Virus record (IMG/VR): IMGVR_UViG_3300042691_038517
Coordinates: 1 to 62,902 of that record
Length of the DNA: 62,902 nt
Strand: one strand, 5' to 3'
From: a virus
Shown piece by piece: positions 29,886-37,304 of this stretch (the stretch's first letter is position 1; every line of letters starts with the position of its first letter). The notes under the pieces are model-generated. The model was not told the origin of the DNA. It did no database searches and worked only from the letters and a program-made list of their open reading frames with translations. Made by a program: the position numbers and the translations under genes.

Positions 29886-29977
29886 GGCCCTATAGTTTAA
29901 TGGTAAAACGGCGGATTTATATCCCGTAAGCAACAGATAATTGGTTCATCTGGGTTCGACTCCCGGTGGGGCTACCA
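29886..29977 (+). tRNA. tRNA with long variable arm, anticodon probably TAT
   Basis: Acceptor GGCCCTA/TGGGGCT, D-stem GTTT/AAAC and T-stem CTGGG/CCCGG are good. The anticodon stem GCGGA/CCCGT has one mismatch and a loop TTTATAT, giving TAT (Ile), but the 22-base variable region is of class II type. Identity uncertain. Confidence 0.65.
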
Positions 29978-29986
29978 AATAAATAT

Positions 29987-30074
29987 GGAATACTGGCCGA
30001 GCGGTTAAGGCAACAGATTGCTAATCTGTCATTCAGTAATGGGTGGGTAGGTTCGATTCCTACGTATTCCGCCA
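29987..30074 (+). tRNA. tRNA-Ser (anticodon GCT)
   Basis: Stem ACAGA/TCTGT, loop TTGCTAA, class II variable arm, discriminator G, CCA. Confidence 0.93.
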
Positions 30075-30087
30075 AACAAAGGAATTT

Positions 30088-30321
30088 ATGCCTTGCATGA
30101 AATGTGCTAACGGTAAGTGGAAGTATGGCGAACGTGGTCGCTGTCAGTTTGACACCCTAAAAGCGTGCCGAGCAGCAGAAGCCGCTATTCATGCCAAGCC
30201 CAAAAACAATGCAGCAGGTAGTGTAATGGAAGCACCCGACTCTGTGAAAGTCGTAGACCGAGATCGAAACTCGACTGTCTGCCCAGGAAATTGCCAATGT
30301 CAAACATCCAAGAACTCTTAG
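30088..30321 (+). CDS. small Cys-rich protein
   Basis: A 77-residue protein beginning MPCMKCANGKWKYGERGRCQ and ending with CPGNCQC, so cysteine pairs at both ends could bind a metal. AAAGGAATT precedes the ATG. It overlaps the next gene by 25 bases. Relatives with the MPCMKC...GKWKYG start occur in other phages; function unknown. Confidence 0.7.
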   Translation: MPCMKCANGKWKYGERGRCQFDTLKACRAAEAAIHAKPKNNAAGSVMEAPDSVKVVDRDRNSTVCPGNCQCQTSKNS

Positions 30322-30545
30322 ACAAAGAAGCTAGTTTAGCTAATCGACGTGAATTAGTACACAAACAAATAGTGGTACTACGTGGCACAGAACCGCCAGT
30401 TTGCTGGGGCAACGACGACTGCTCAACACAGATACTAAGCACCTGCCCTTGGCGTATTGACTGCGACAGCTACGAAGCCGAACAGTGGCAAACTATTAAT
30501 ACTTGGCAAGGCCTTGGTAGCTCAGGCGGTAGAGCAGCGGATTGA
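30297..30545 (+). CDS. small protein ending inside tRNA-Phe
   Basis: An 82-residue protein (MSNIQELLDKEASLANRREL, VCWGNDDCSTQILSTCPW). The four cysteines suggest metal or disulfide. The stop codon lies in the anticodon arm of tRNA-Phe, so its last 12 codons are also tRNA sequence; translation and tRNA maturation would compete on one transcript. Confidence 0.6.
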   Translation: MSNIQELLDKEASLANRRELVHKQIVVLRGTEPPVCWGNDDCSTQILSTCPWRIDCDSYEAEQWQTINTWQGLGSSGGRAAD

Positions 30546-30586
30546 AAATCCGTGTGTCACTGGTTCGACTCCAGTTCGAGGCACCA
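30511..30586 (+). tRNA. tRNA-Phe (anticodon GAA)
   Basis: Stem GCGGA/TCCGT, loop TTGAAAA, acceptor GCCTTGG/TCGAGGC, CCA. The 5' half overlaps a protein gene. Confidence 0.93.
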
Positions 30587-30595
30587 CACAATTTT

Positions 30596-30670
30596 ACTGG
30601 GGTAGCTCAGCGGCAGAGCACTCGCTTGATAAGCGATAGGTCGAGGTCTCGGAATCCTCCCTCAGTACCA
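30596..30670 (+). tRNA. tRNA-Ile (anticodon GAT) with altered T-arm
   Basis: Acceptor ACTGGGG/CCTCAGT, loop TTGATAA. The T-arm GAGG-TCTCGGAAT-CCTC has a 9-base loop, two more than normal, or a mismatched stem. Function may be affected. Confidence 0.8.
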
Positions 30671-30740
30671 CACATGAGCTGAAATAGCGCTCCAAGCAGG
30701 TGAAAAGCCTGCACTTTACACACAACACACAGGAACTACA

Positions 30741-30974
30741 ATGAGTAATAAATCTCCTTTTGAAATTCGTCTTGAAATCTTGAAGATGACTGCTGAGCTT
30801 ATGCAAGCTGAGTATGCAGCAAACCTAGAATTTGCACAAGAAATGTTTGATAACATCACTGACAAAACTCTTGCCAACAAAGAAATGATGGAAAAGTTTA
30901 TGCCAAAGCCTTTTGACTTTGGTGAAGTGTTGGCTAAGTCAAAACAGTTTTACGAATTCGTAAATCAAAAATGA
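30741..30974 (+). CDS. small helical protein, unknown
   Basis: A 77-residue acidic protein (PFEIRLEILKMTAELMQAEY, NLEFAQEMFDNITDKTL) probably forming long helices. AGGAACTAC precedes the ATG and the stop overlaps the next ATG. Function unknown; possibly a chaperone- or capsid-like helper, but nothing shows this. Confidence 0.65.
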   Translation: MSNKSPFEIRLEILKMTAELMQAEYAANLEFAQEMFDNITDKTLANKEMMEKFMPKPFDFGEVLAKSKQFYEFVNQK

Positions 30975-31153
30975 GCGGCCTAAACTATGCACTGCGTGTG
31001 CTTAAATCAGTGTTTAGACCAGAGCACGAGCTGCTTGAAACGTACTTGGAATCGAAAAATCCACAAAACAGTAAAGAGTTAAATTACTGGATTGAGCAGT
31101 ACGAAAAATACAGCAAAGCAGTAGAAACTCACAAACATACCACAATGATTTAA
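30971..31153 (+). CDS. unknown 60-residue protein
   Basis: Basic helical protein (LNYALRVLKSVFRPEHEL, KELNYWIEQYEKYSKA). Overlap (ATGA) with the upstream gene and a terminator after it make a two-gene unit. Confidence 0.6.
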   Translation: MSGLNYALRVLKSVFRPEHELLETYLESKNPQNSKELNYWIEQYEKYSKAVETHKHTTMI

Positions 31154-31158
31154 TTTTT

Positions 31159-31188
31159 ACACCCCAAATTTAGGTTTGGGGTGTTTTA
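31159..31188 (+). terminator. intrinsic terminator
   Basis: ACACCCCAAA and TTTGGGGTGT with TTTT after. Confidence 0.88.
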
Positions 31189-31192
31189 GTCT

Positions 31193-31729
31193 ATGGATTA
31201 TAACTTTTTTGCAGACAAGGTAGGCAAGCAATTCTCCTTAGTTCGAGGACTGTTAGTTGAAGACGAGTGTGGACTATTTACCGTATCCTACGAGTTTAAA
31301 CAGTACTCAATATACTTAAACAAGCAACAAAAAACATGGGCGCCAATAGCACCCGAAAAGAGTTACTTGGCTAGAGCTTACGTGTTAAAACGCTCTGACT
31401 GTATTACCTTATTTACAGAGTGGCTTGACGATCACTTGCACACAAGTTTTGGAAATATCTATAATACTATTTCAAATAAACAATTCTTAAAATACTACAA
31501 ATCAGGTATGCGTTTGTGGTATGAAGACAACAATTTTTGCGAAGTTAGCAACCCTGCTAGAGGGGATTGCTTAGTGTACGCAGATGCCGTAACAGAAGTT
31601 ATTCCAAATAATCATGTTGGTGTTTGCGTAGCAGAAAATAAAATACTGCACCACTTACCTGGCAGACTATCTAGCATAGACACAATTGATTATAATAAAA
31701 TATTAGGGTGTTATAGATATGTCAACTAG
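31193..31729 (+). CDS. NlpC/P60-like peptidase, probable tail protein
   Basis: A 178-residue protein with the NlpC/P60 pattern: the catalytic Cys in KRSDCITLFTEWLDDHL and the His in NNHVGVCVAENKILHHLPG. Phage proteins of this type sit in the tail tip and cut peptide bonds of the cell wall during DNA entry, or help tail assembly. It opens a block of probable virion genes on the strand opposite to the head genes. Confidence 0.78.
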   Translation: MDYNFFADKVGKQFSLVRGLLVEDECGLFTVSYEFKQYSIYLNKQQKTWAPIAPEKSYLARAYVLKRSDCITLFTEWLDDHLHTSFGNIYNTISNKQFLKYYKSGMRLWYEDNNFCEVSNPARGDCLVYADAVTEVIPNNHVGVCVAENKILHHLPGRLSSIDTIDYNKILGCYRYVN

Positions 31730-32285
31730 AAGGCTGTATGTAGATGGAAATAGTGGCACAATGCTTATTGGCACAGCCGATATAAATGTTGCTAACGCCA
31801 TTAGTAACCCAATTGCTAATCGACAAAACTTATTTTTTCACAGCAATCTACCCTATGTACAAATTCGTCAAAAAATAAACACAGGCACACTAACTTTTCC
31901 TGCCCAACCTCGTGGTGTTTTTAGTTGGGAGGATGGAAGTAAGGGTTGTAGTGGATGCTGTTTTATTGTATTAGAGGCAAGATATGGCACAGGAGTATTA
32001 GATGCCGTTATTAGACGATACAGAGACGAACACATTACTGAAAGAAACAAACGTGGGTACTATAAACTAGCAGAAGTTGTGGTTCCACTAATGCGAGAAT
32101 ACAAATTAATTAAGTTTTTAATTATTGCTACTTTTGCCACTCCTGCGGTTTATTATGCAAAGTGGTACTATGGTTATAATAGCTGGGGTTGGATATTTAC
32201 TCCACTTAAGAAGCTTTGGATGAAAGTATTTGATGTACTTGGCACAGATACCAAATTTATTCGTGAAACTGGCGAAATAGTTTAA
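31719..32285 (+). CDS. conserved phage protein with a membrane-like segment
   Basis: A 188-residue protein: KGCSGCCFIVLEARYGTG, VIRRYRDEHITERNKRGYY, a hydrophobic stretch (KLIKFLIIATFATPAVYY) and an aromatic WGWIFTPLKKLWMKVF. The pattern is shared by uncharacterised proteins of other phages. It overlaps the peptidase gene by 11 bases. A virion or membrane-entry role is possible from context. Confidence 0.7.
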   Translation: MSTRRLYVDGNSGTMLIGTADINVANAISNPIANRQNLFFHSNLPYVQIRQKINTGTLTFPAQPRGVFSWEDGSKGCSGCCFIVLEARYGTGVLDAVIRRYRDEHITERNKRGYYKLAEVVVPLMREYKLIKFLIIATFATPAVYYAKWYYGYNSWGWIFTPLKKLWMKVFDVLGTDTKFIRETGEIV

Positions 32286-32293
32286 GGAAATAT

Positions 32294-32560
32294 ATGGGTT
32301 CAGCTTTTGTACCAAGTCAAAGAATAGAAGAAATATACGTTGGAAACACCACGATACCTAATCCTTACATAATGCTTGTTGTTAATGGTGTAGAATATGC
32401 TAATGGGTATAGAGTAACCTACGCAGGTGGTTATCGTACATTTTATGGTACTTTTGATGCTGCAACAGGTAATATTTTTGTTGCGTGTCAAACAATTGCT
32501 TATGGCGAAGATATACCTGCTTTTAGTTTGCCCAATGTGGAGGTACTTGTAATTGAGTGA
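32294..32560 (+). CDS. small beta-rich probable virion protein
   Basis: An 88-residue beta-rich protein (IMLVVNGVEYANGYRVTYAG, FYGTFDAATGNIFVACQT). It precedes and slightly overlaps the next gene. A tail-tip component is plausible by context only. Confidence 0.6.
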   Translation: MGSAFVPSQRIEEIYVGNTTIPNPYIMLVVNGVEYANGYRVTYAGGYRTFYGTFDAATGNIFVACQTIAYGEDIPAFSLPNVEVLVIE

Positions 32561-33287
32561 ACGAATAAGCATTACTCCTCAACAAATAATAACACGCAAT
32601 GCAAATGGAAATATAACTTTTAATACTAATAATTTGTACTTAAAAACAGATCCAAGCGGTGAGTTATTTGCTGGCGGCAACACCCGAAGCCCTATGATCT
32701 ATGGGCAAAATAGTATCGTCGACGACACAACCAGCGGCTTTTTTTCAGGTACTAATTACTTTTACGCTCCTTTTAATACTAATTTTAGCAGAGACATTGG
32801 CTACGAAGTGCCAAACCTGACCGGAAGCGCAAGTTTACAATTTAGCCGTGCCTGGGAGCGTACATCAGGGTCTAGAGTTTTTGAAACCCCTAGTTGGCGA
32901 AGTGTTACTTATTATAATAACAATACAGGAATAACTGAGAGCACTCAAGCTATTTATAAATGGCAAGTATCCCTTTTTGGTAGAAATGAAGGTCTTACTG
33001 ATCAGTACGGCAATAGGGCGTATAATACAATTAGTCTTATGATATACCCCATTATACTTAACTTGCCGCCTGGTCCAATAAATCCTGCAGGTGGAATATT
33101 TCTACTTAACTATCAAGCCAACGAACACGTTAATTATACAACTACTGTGGTAGACGGTTATAACAATGCTACAGTAGTTACTCTAGCTCAACTAGCCCCC
33201 TATAATAGCCTGGGTGTTTTTGTTAGACCACAATCTATGTATATTTCTAGAAATCCAATAAAAATAGCATTGGCAGTAACACCATGA
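32553..33287 (+). CDS. probable virion protein, unknown
   Basis: A 244-residue beta-rich protein rich in Asn, Tyr and Ser (ITFNTNNLYLKTDPSGELF, SLMIYPIILNLPPGPINP), the composition of tail fibre or baseplate parts. It starts with TTG in an ATTGAGTGA overlap with the preceding gene and ends in an ATGA overlap with the next. No domain recognised. Confidence 0.65.
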   Translation: MSERISITPQQIITRNANGNITFNTNNLYLKTDPSGELFAGGNTRSPMIYGQNSIVDDTTSGFFSGTNYFYAPFNTNFSRDIGYEVPNLTGSASLQFSRAWERTSGSRVFETPSWRSVTYYNNNTGITESTQAIYKWQVSLFGRNEGLTDQYGNRAYNTISLMIYPIILNLPPGPINPAGGIFLLNYQANEHVNYTTTVVDGYNNATVVTLAQLAPYNSLGVFVRPQSMYISRNPIKIALAVTP

Positions 33288-33736
33288 CCGTAGTAGTATC
33301 AGACTCCTTAATTAAAATAAATAACTCCTTTGGAGTGGAAAAATTCAATAGCAATAATAAGTTATTGTATCAAAGACTGTATAGAAATCAGGAAGTTTTT
33401 GTGGGGCCTAATAGTGTGAGTTTTGTTGGATTAGAAACTCTACAGCCACAAGATATATTAGTACTAACAATTAAAATTCTAAGTGCTAGTGGTCAAGCTG
33501 ACCTAAACTCTGCATTAATTAATAGAGAAATTCCTGTTAGTGGTCCGATTCTTGTAGATTTTTTTGGAAGAAATGTAAGTAATCAGGCTGCAGTAGACAG
33601 CGAAGCATTATGTATTGATTCGATAAATAATACTTTAAGATTTTCTACTTACCGAAGAACTAATTATGGGGATATAATACCCGGACAAACGTCAATATAT
33701 TTAAGATATACTGCTAGAATTTGGAGTTTTTTATAA
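33284..33736 (+). CDS. probable virion protein, unknown
   Basis: A 150-residue beta-rich protein (VVVSDSLIKINNSFGVEKF, SVSFVGLETLQPQDILVL). It shares an Asn/Ile-rich style with the preceding protein and lies in the same overlapping chain. Function unknown. Confidence 0.62.
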   Translation: MTVVVSDSLIKINNSFGVEKFNSNNKLLYQRLYRNQEVFVGPNSVSFVGLETLQPQDILVLTIKILSASGQADLNSALINREIPVSGPILVDFFGRNVSNQAAVDSEALCIDSINNTLRFSTYRRTNYGDIIPGQTSIYLRYTARIWSFL

Positions 33737-33951
33737 TGGATTTATCAAACAAAATAGTAACTATTGTTTATATGAGCACTAACAGCTTACCCCACGAAAC
33801 AACGGTTAGGGTTAGTATAACGCAAGAAATTGCTGAAGGTGTCTTTAAACAGTTGGATACCTACGAACTAAAATTTGACAGAATATACCAGTCACCAAGT
33901 GACCCAGCATTGTTAAGCTCAGTAAACGAAAAACTTACAGCTTTGCCATAA
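33736..33951 (+). CDS. small probable virion protein
   Basis: A 71-residue protein (MDLSNKIVTIVYMSTNSLPH, YQSPSDPALLSSVNEKL). Its ATG overlaps the preceding stop (TAATG). Last gene of the virion-like block. Confidence 0.58.
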   Translation: MDLSNKIVTIVYMSTNSLPHETTVRVSITQEIAEGVFKQLDTYELKFDRIYQSPSDPALLSSVNEKLTALP

Positions 33952-33962
33952 AAATTTTATAC

Positions 33963-33991
33963 TTGAATATATTTAGCAATTCCGGTATAAT
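33963..33991 (+). promoter_or_regulatory. rightward promoter of the second tRNA array
   Basis: TTGAAT, 17 bases, TATAAT, ten bases before the initiator-like tRNA. Confidence 0.75.
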
Positions 33992-34001
33992 ATTAATATA
34001 T

Positions 34002-34072
34002 CGCGGGGAGTCAGGGTAGAGGCAAGTCTCATAAGCTCCGCCTAGAAGGTTCGAATCCTTCCCCCGCAACCA
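34002..34072 (+). tRNA. initiator-like tRNA-Met (anticodon CAT), short form
   Basis: Starts CGCGGGG and ends CCCCGC-A-ACCA, giving the C1-A72 mismatch typical of bacterial initiator tRNA. The anticodon loop is CTCATAA. At 71 nt it is about six shorter than usual, mostly in the D-arm, and the anticodon stem has mismatches instead of three G-C pairs. Confidence 0.75.
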
Positions 34073-34413
34073 AATTGTAAAAGCACGTATTGCTAGACTA
34101 GCGTAAGCTACCGGTGTGCTCCGGCTATACAGGGAGATTAGTACCCAGTTAACTACAATTGCAGGCTTGTATACAAATTAATGCGAAAAGGCATTATCCT
34201 GCGTCCGCTGAAGCGAAAACAAGATGGGCTGCTCTCACGGGGTTAAAGTTTTCCTGACACAAAAATAACTATGTATCTGTTTACTTAAGGCTACAGACTA
34301 TGCCCCTTTAATGGACTTTAAACAGCGTCAATGTCTTCAGGCACAACGAAATGTGTCGCCGGAGAATGTAACCGGCCCAAATTTTACTGGCCAGAGACTT
34401 TCTCTGGCTTTTT
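34073..34413 (+). ncRNA. hairpin-rich untranslated segment between tRNAs
   Basis: 340 bases with no protein gene. AATTGTA/TACAATT encloses the first 90 bases; GCAGG...CCTGC with AATGC/GCATT follows; GCCAGAGA/TCTCTGGC then TTTTT (34390-34414) looks like a terminator immediately before the next tRNA. Confidence 0.4.
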
Positions 34414-34488
34414 GGTTTTGTAGCACAGCGGTAGTGCACCGTCTTCATACGGCGTTGGTCGTGAGTTCGAATCCCACCAAAACCACCA
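34414..34488 (+). tRNA. tRNA with anticodon CAT (Met or Ile2)
   Basis: Acceptor GGTTTTG/CAAAACC, loop TTCATAC, CCA. If the C34 is changed to lysidine it reads AUA; otherwise elongator Met. Confidence 0.85.
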
Positions 34489-34547
34489 ACAGAATCCCAC
34501 GACCCTAGCCAGTAGTCAGTCTGGTGTTAGAAGTGTGGGGCAATTAT

Positions 34548-34622
34548 ATGTCCCTAGTGTAATTGGCAGCACGTTAGTCTCCAAAACTATTAGTCACGGT
34601 TCGAGTCCGTGGGGGCGTGCCA
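34548..34622 (+). tRNA. tRNA-Trp (anticodon CCA)
   Basis: Acceptor ATGTCCC/GGGGCGT, loop CTCCAAA, discriminator G, CCA. Confidence 0.88.
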
Positions 34623-34632
34623 AAATTTAGAT

Positions 34633-34661
34633 TTGCCGCAGATTGCTGAATCGGGTATAAT
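34633..34661 (+). promoter_or_regulatory. rightward promoter before tRNA-Tyr
   Basis: TTGCCG, 17 bases, TATAAT, 13 bases before the tRNA. Confidence 0.65.
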
Positions 34662-34674
34662 TATCTTTTAAAGC

Positions 34675-34756
34675 GGAGAAGATGTTCTAATGGTAGGACA
34701 GCGGCCTGTAAAGTCGTGGCTTCGGCAAGTGGGTTCGATCCCCTCCTTCTCCACCA
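34675..34756 (+). tRNA. tRNA-Tyr (anticodon GTA)
   Basis: Acceptor GGAGAAG/CTTCTCC, loop CTGTAAA, long variable arm GGCTTCGGC, CCA. Confidence 0.93.
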
Positions 34757-34761
34757 ATAAC

Positions 34762-34845
34762 GCGACTGTGGTGGAATGGTATACACAGCAGACTTAAAAT
34801 CTGCCGCTTCATTGATTGAGGGTTCAAGTCCCTCCAGTCGTACCA
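34762..34845 (+). tRNA. tRNA-Leu (anticodon TAA)
   Basis: Stem GCAGA/TCTGC, loop CTTAAAA, class II arm, first acceptor pair G-U, CCA. Confidence 0.92.
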
Positions 34846-34851
34846 AATATG

Positions 34852-35052
34852 GTCTTAAAGTGTTCATGGACGCACACAAGCCTGTCACGCTTGAAGAAGG
34901 GGATCGTTACCCCTTAAGACCGCCAAAACCTGCCTTAGGTCCGTGATGTTCCGGTTAGAGCGTCCGTAACCCAATCGGTGACTACGACAATGTCACGCTG
35001 TATATCGTAAGCAGCACTATTATTTTAGCGTATGTTGTATGCTAAAATAATA
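34852..35052 (+). other. structured spacer between tRNA-Leu and tRNA-Asn
   Basis: GGTCTTAA/TTAAGACC encloses about 65 bases with GGGG/CCCC inside. At the right end a perfect 12-bp stem (35018-35029 with 35041-35052) ends two bases before tRNA-Asn. No protein gene seen. Confidence 0.5.
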
Positions 35053-35053
35053 T

Positions 35054-35128
35054 TCCACAGTAGCACAGCGGTAGTGCAGTTGACTGTTAATCAATTGGTC
35101 GTAGGTTCGATCCCTGCCTGTGGAGCCA
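35054..35128 (+). tRNA. tRNA-Asn (anticodon GTT)
   Basis: Acceptor TCCACAG/CTGTGGA, loop CTGTTAA, discriminator G, CCA. Confidence 0.93.
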
Positions 35129-35283
35129 AATTTTATAGCTGTGAAAGAAAATGAGTGCACAGCCTATCTACTAGGGTATACCTAGCCTATAGCACCGGCG
35201 CACATGGTGTACAAAGTGTTGTAACATACATATAGGTGGAGACTAATCTCCTTAAAATCACAGTAGAACAGCTATAAAATTTG
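35127..35283 (+). repeat. spacer element D: perfect 16-bp inverted repeat starting in CCA
   Basis: CAAATTTTATAGCTGT (35127-35142, first two bases from tRNA-Asn CCA) pairs with 35268-35283; interior 125 bases with GAGA/TCTC and CTAGG/CCTAG stems. Confidence 0.88.
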
Positions 35284-35284
35284 T

Positions 35285-35358
35285 TGGGGGATGGTGAAAT
35301 GGTATCACACACGATTTTGATTCATGCGTTCTAGGTTCGATCCCTAGTCCCTCTGCCA
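35285..35358 (+). tRNA. tRNA-Gln (anticodon TTG)
   Basis: Loop TTTTGAT, T1 facing T72 (weak first pair, as usual for Gln), discriminator G, CCA. Confidence 0.88.
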
Positions 35359-35363
35359 CATAC

Positions 35364-35440
35364 GGGTCTGTAGCTCAATGGATGAGAGCACTTGGCTACG
35401 AACCAAGAGGTTGGGGATTCGACTTCCTCCAGACCCTCCA
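35364..35440 (+). tRNA. tRNA-Arg (anticodon ACG)
   Basis: Stem CTTGG/CCAAG, loop CTACGAA, acceptor GGGTCTG/CAGACCC, discriminator T, CCA. A34 implies inosine editing by the host. Confidence 0.9.
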
Positions 35441-35453
35441 CACAACAACTATC

Positions 35454-35924
35454 ATGCACGAATTTAACTTACAAGAAGTCCGAGACTTTATTGCAGCACA
35501 ATCACCAGAAACTAAGATTTATCTTGGTGCCGATTCAGAGCGTGTTAAAGTTAATGGTGTATGGCACGCTGACTACACGCTAGCAGTGGTAGTACACATT
35601 GACGGCAATCACGGTTGCAAAATTTTTGGAACTATTACCAGAGAACGCGACTTTGACCAAAAAGTGTCAAAGCCTGCCTTACGCTTAATGCAAGAAGTTT
35701 ACAAAGTATCAGACCTATTTCATGAGCTAAGTGATGTGTTACAAGATCGTCATGTTGAGGTGCATTTAGATATTAACCCTAATTTGCTATACGGCTCTAG
35801 CTGTGTTGTACAACAAGCTATTGGTTATATCAAAGGTACTTGTAACGTAGATGCTCAAGTTAAACCCAATGCTTTTGCAGCAAGCTATGCTGCTGACCGA
35901 CTAAAATTTATATTAGCAAACTAA
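35454..35924 (+). CDS. RNase H-like protein (DUF458 family)
   Basis: A 156-residue protein with the RNase H-like DUF458 (YkuK) plan: ETKIYLGADSERVKVNGVW, a second acidic strand VEVHLDINPNLLYGSS and YIKGTCNVDAQVKPNAFAAS near the end. The Asp residues would bind metal. Relatives are uncharacterised; action on RNA-DNA hybrids or tRNA is only a guess from fold and location among tRNA genes. Confidence 0.8.
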   Translation: MHEFNLQEVRDFIAAQSPETKIYLGADSERVKVNGVWHADYTLAVVVHIDGNHGCKIFGTITRERDFDQKVSKPALRLMQEVYKVSDLFHELSDVLQDRHVEVHLDINPNLLYGSSCVVQQAIGYIKGTCNVDAQVKPNAFAASYAADRLKFILAN

Positions 35925-35925
35925 A

Positions 35926-36129
35926 ATGACTGACCGCTTTGACTTAGAACAAAATATTATGCAGTGCTGGAATGTTTGTGATGACATTCAGCTAATGTTA
36001 GATCATTGGGATAAGCTAGATGAAGATCAAAAGCAAAACTACTTGATCGGACTCAAGCAAATGTATCAAATGAAATTTGAGCGTTGCTGGGATAGTTTTG
36101 AAACCTGTGTGCGTACTCGTCAAATTTAA
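35926..36129 (+). CDS. conserved small phage protein, unknown
   Basis: A 67-residue acidic helical protein (MTDRFDLEQNIMQCWNVCDD, YQMKFERCWDSFETCV). Very similar short proteins recur in tailed phages. It starts one base after the RNase H-like gene. Function unknown. Confidence 0.75.
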   Translation: MTDRFDLEQNIMQCWNVCDDIQLMLDHWDKLDEDQKQNYLIGLKQMYQMKFERCWDSFETCVRTRQI

Positions 36130-36130
36130 T

Positions 36131-36207
36131 GTTGGTGTGTAGCCGAACGGCTAGGCCACGGATTGCAAATCCGTTTTATGCAGGTTCGAGTCCTGTCACC
36201 AACTCCA
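36131..36207 (+). tRNA. tRNA-Cys (anticodon GCA)
   Basis: Acceptor GTTGGTG/CACCAAC, loop TTGCAAA, discriminator T, CCA. Confidence 0.93.
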
Positions 36208-36322
36208 GTTTAGCCAAAGTCCCTGATGGCAAAAAATACGGGCTGCCCAATCGCTAACGGAGAAGGCATAAGTTCACAGTTAGTAGTTTTATCGCAGCGG
36301 TTCTATAAAAACTGTTGCCCAT

Positions 36323-36396
36323 GCCCTTGTAGTATATTGGTATTACAGTTGCCTTGTAAGCATCAAAAGAAGGTTCGATTCCTTACTGGGGCACCA
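36323..36396 (+). tRNA. tRNA-Thr (anticodon TGT)
   Basis: Acceptor GCCCTTG/CTGGGGC with one T-T mismatch, loop CTTGTAA, CCA. Confidence 0.87.
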
Positions 36397-36504
36397 TATT
36401 TTAGCACATTACTTGCCACTTAATGCATAAATGCGGAGTAAACGTACGCACACCTTCCGCGGGTAACTAGGAGCACCTAGCTTGGGTAGTGTGCTAAAAT
36501 ATGG
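36394..36504 (+). repeat. spacer element E: perfect 15-bp inverted repeat starting in CCA
   Basis: CCATATTTTAGCACA (CCA of tRNA-Thr plus 12) pairs perfectly with 36490-36504; interior 81 bases with GCGGA/TCCGC-type stems. Confidence 0.9.
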
Positions 36505-36518
36505 TTTTATAAATAAAA

Positions 36519-37049
36519 ATGAGTTCTATAAATTTTTTCAACTATCACGAATCCTTACAAGTACCAAAAACTTGGGATTCTTTAAAAGAATTCAGTCGTT
36601 GGTATTTAGATAACAAAGTACCTATTAGAATACCTGCAGAATCTGCTGTATATAACACAGGTCAAGTTACATCAATAGTTATTTTTAGACACGATGTTTA
36701 TCAGGTAGAACTTTACTTAGTAAATCCACACACTAAAGCTGCTGAACATTACCATCCTGATATAGAGCTATTTATGGTTCAAATAGGGGCTATGAATACT
36801 ATGGCCGTATTAGGAAAAGCAGGGCCATTGCTTACCGCTGATAGCAGTCATGGTGCTGCATTCAACACAGATGCTGGAGCCGTTTTCCTAGCCATTGAAA
36901 AATGGCGTAATGGTGTTCAGATGACGTCTGCTTCAGTAAACTGGAAAGGTCAAAGTGATGGGCCAGTACATGAAGCTATGATTAAAAAATATTACCCTGA
37001 TGCGTATACCCATCAGGGTTATGTTGATATTACAAGAAAAATAGTATGA
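36519..37049 (+). CDS. cupin-like protein
   Basis: A 176-residue protein whose middle (DVYQVELYLVNPHTKAAEHY then HPDIELFMVQIG) looks like a cupin beta-barrel with a His-x-His start of a metal site. It opens a four-gene overlapping chain after the tRNA-Thr element. Function unknown; a structural sugar- or fibre-related role is possible. Confidence 0.6.
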   Translation: MSSINFFNYHESLQVPKTWDSLKEFSRWYLDNKVPIRIPAESAVYNTGQVTSIVIFRHDVYQVELYLVNPHTKAAEHYHPDIELFMVQIGAMNTMAVLGKAGPLLTADSSHGAAFNTDAGAVFLAIEKWRNGVQMTSASVNWKGQSDGPVHEAMIKKYYPDAYTHQGYVDITRKIV

Positions 37050-37303
37050 TATCAGTAGTAGCAAAAATAGGTACGCCTATTGGAGAAGAAAGTTCTGTAG
37101 CCAAAAAGAATGCTATAGTACAGCTGCTTCAAAGGTATAAATCACAAGGCAAAATAATAGGTGACTTTATTCTTATAGATGATAGCACTATTGAAATAAG
37201 ATTTATAGATATAGCAAGCGGAGAAGCTTTTGTAACTGAAGCTACGGCAATATACGAGTCCTACCAAGATAGTATTGCAATACTAAATATAGAATTACTA
37301 TAA
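37046..37303 (+). CDS. unknown 85-residue protein
   Basis: Small alpha/beta protein (GKIIGDFILIDDSTIEIRFI). ATGA overlap with the upstream cupin-like gene and a one-base gap to the next. Its pattern is similar to the protein at 37728 (both end with short-helix, strand turn), but the link is weak. Function unknown. Confidence 0.6.
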   Translation: MISVVAKIGTPIGEESSVAKKNAIVQLLQRYKSQGKIIGDFILIDDSTIEIRFIDIASGEAFVTEATAIYESYQDSIAILNIELL

Positions 37304-37304
37304 T

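Noticed and set aside
29886-29977. Ochre suppressor tRNA (anticodon TTA)
   Set aside because: A one-base shift would give TTA, but the stem then loses most pairs; the TAT reading is better.
34390-34420. Strong terminator GCCAGAGA/TCTCTGGC with T run
   Set aside because: Not listed as a terminator because its T run is the first part of a tRNA; a processing stem is equally likely.
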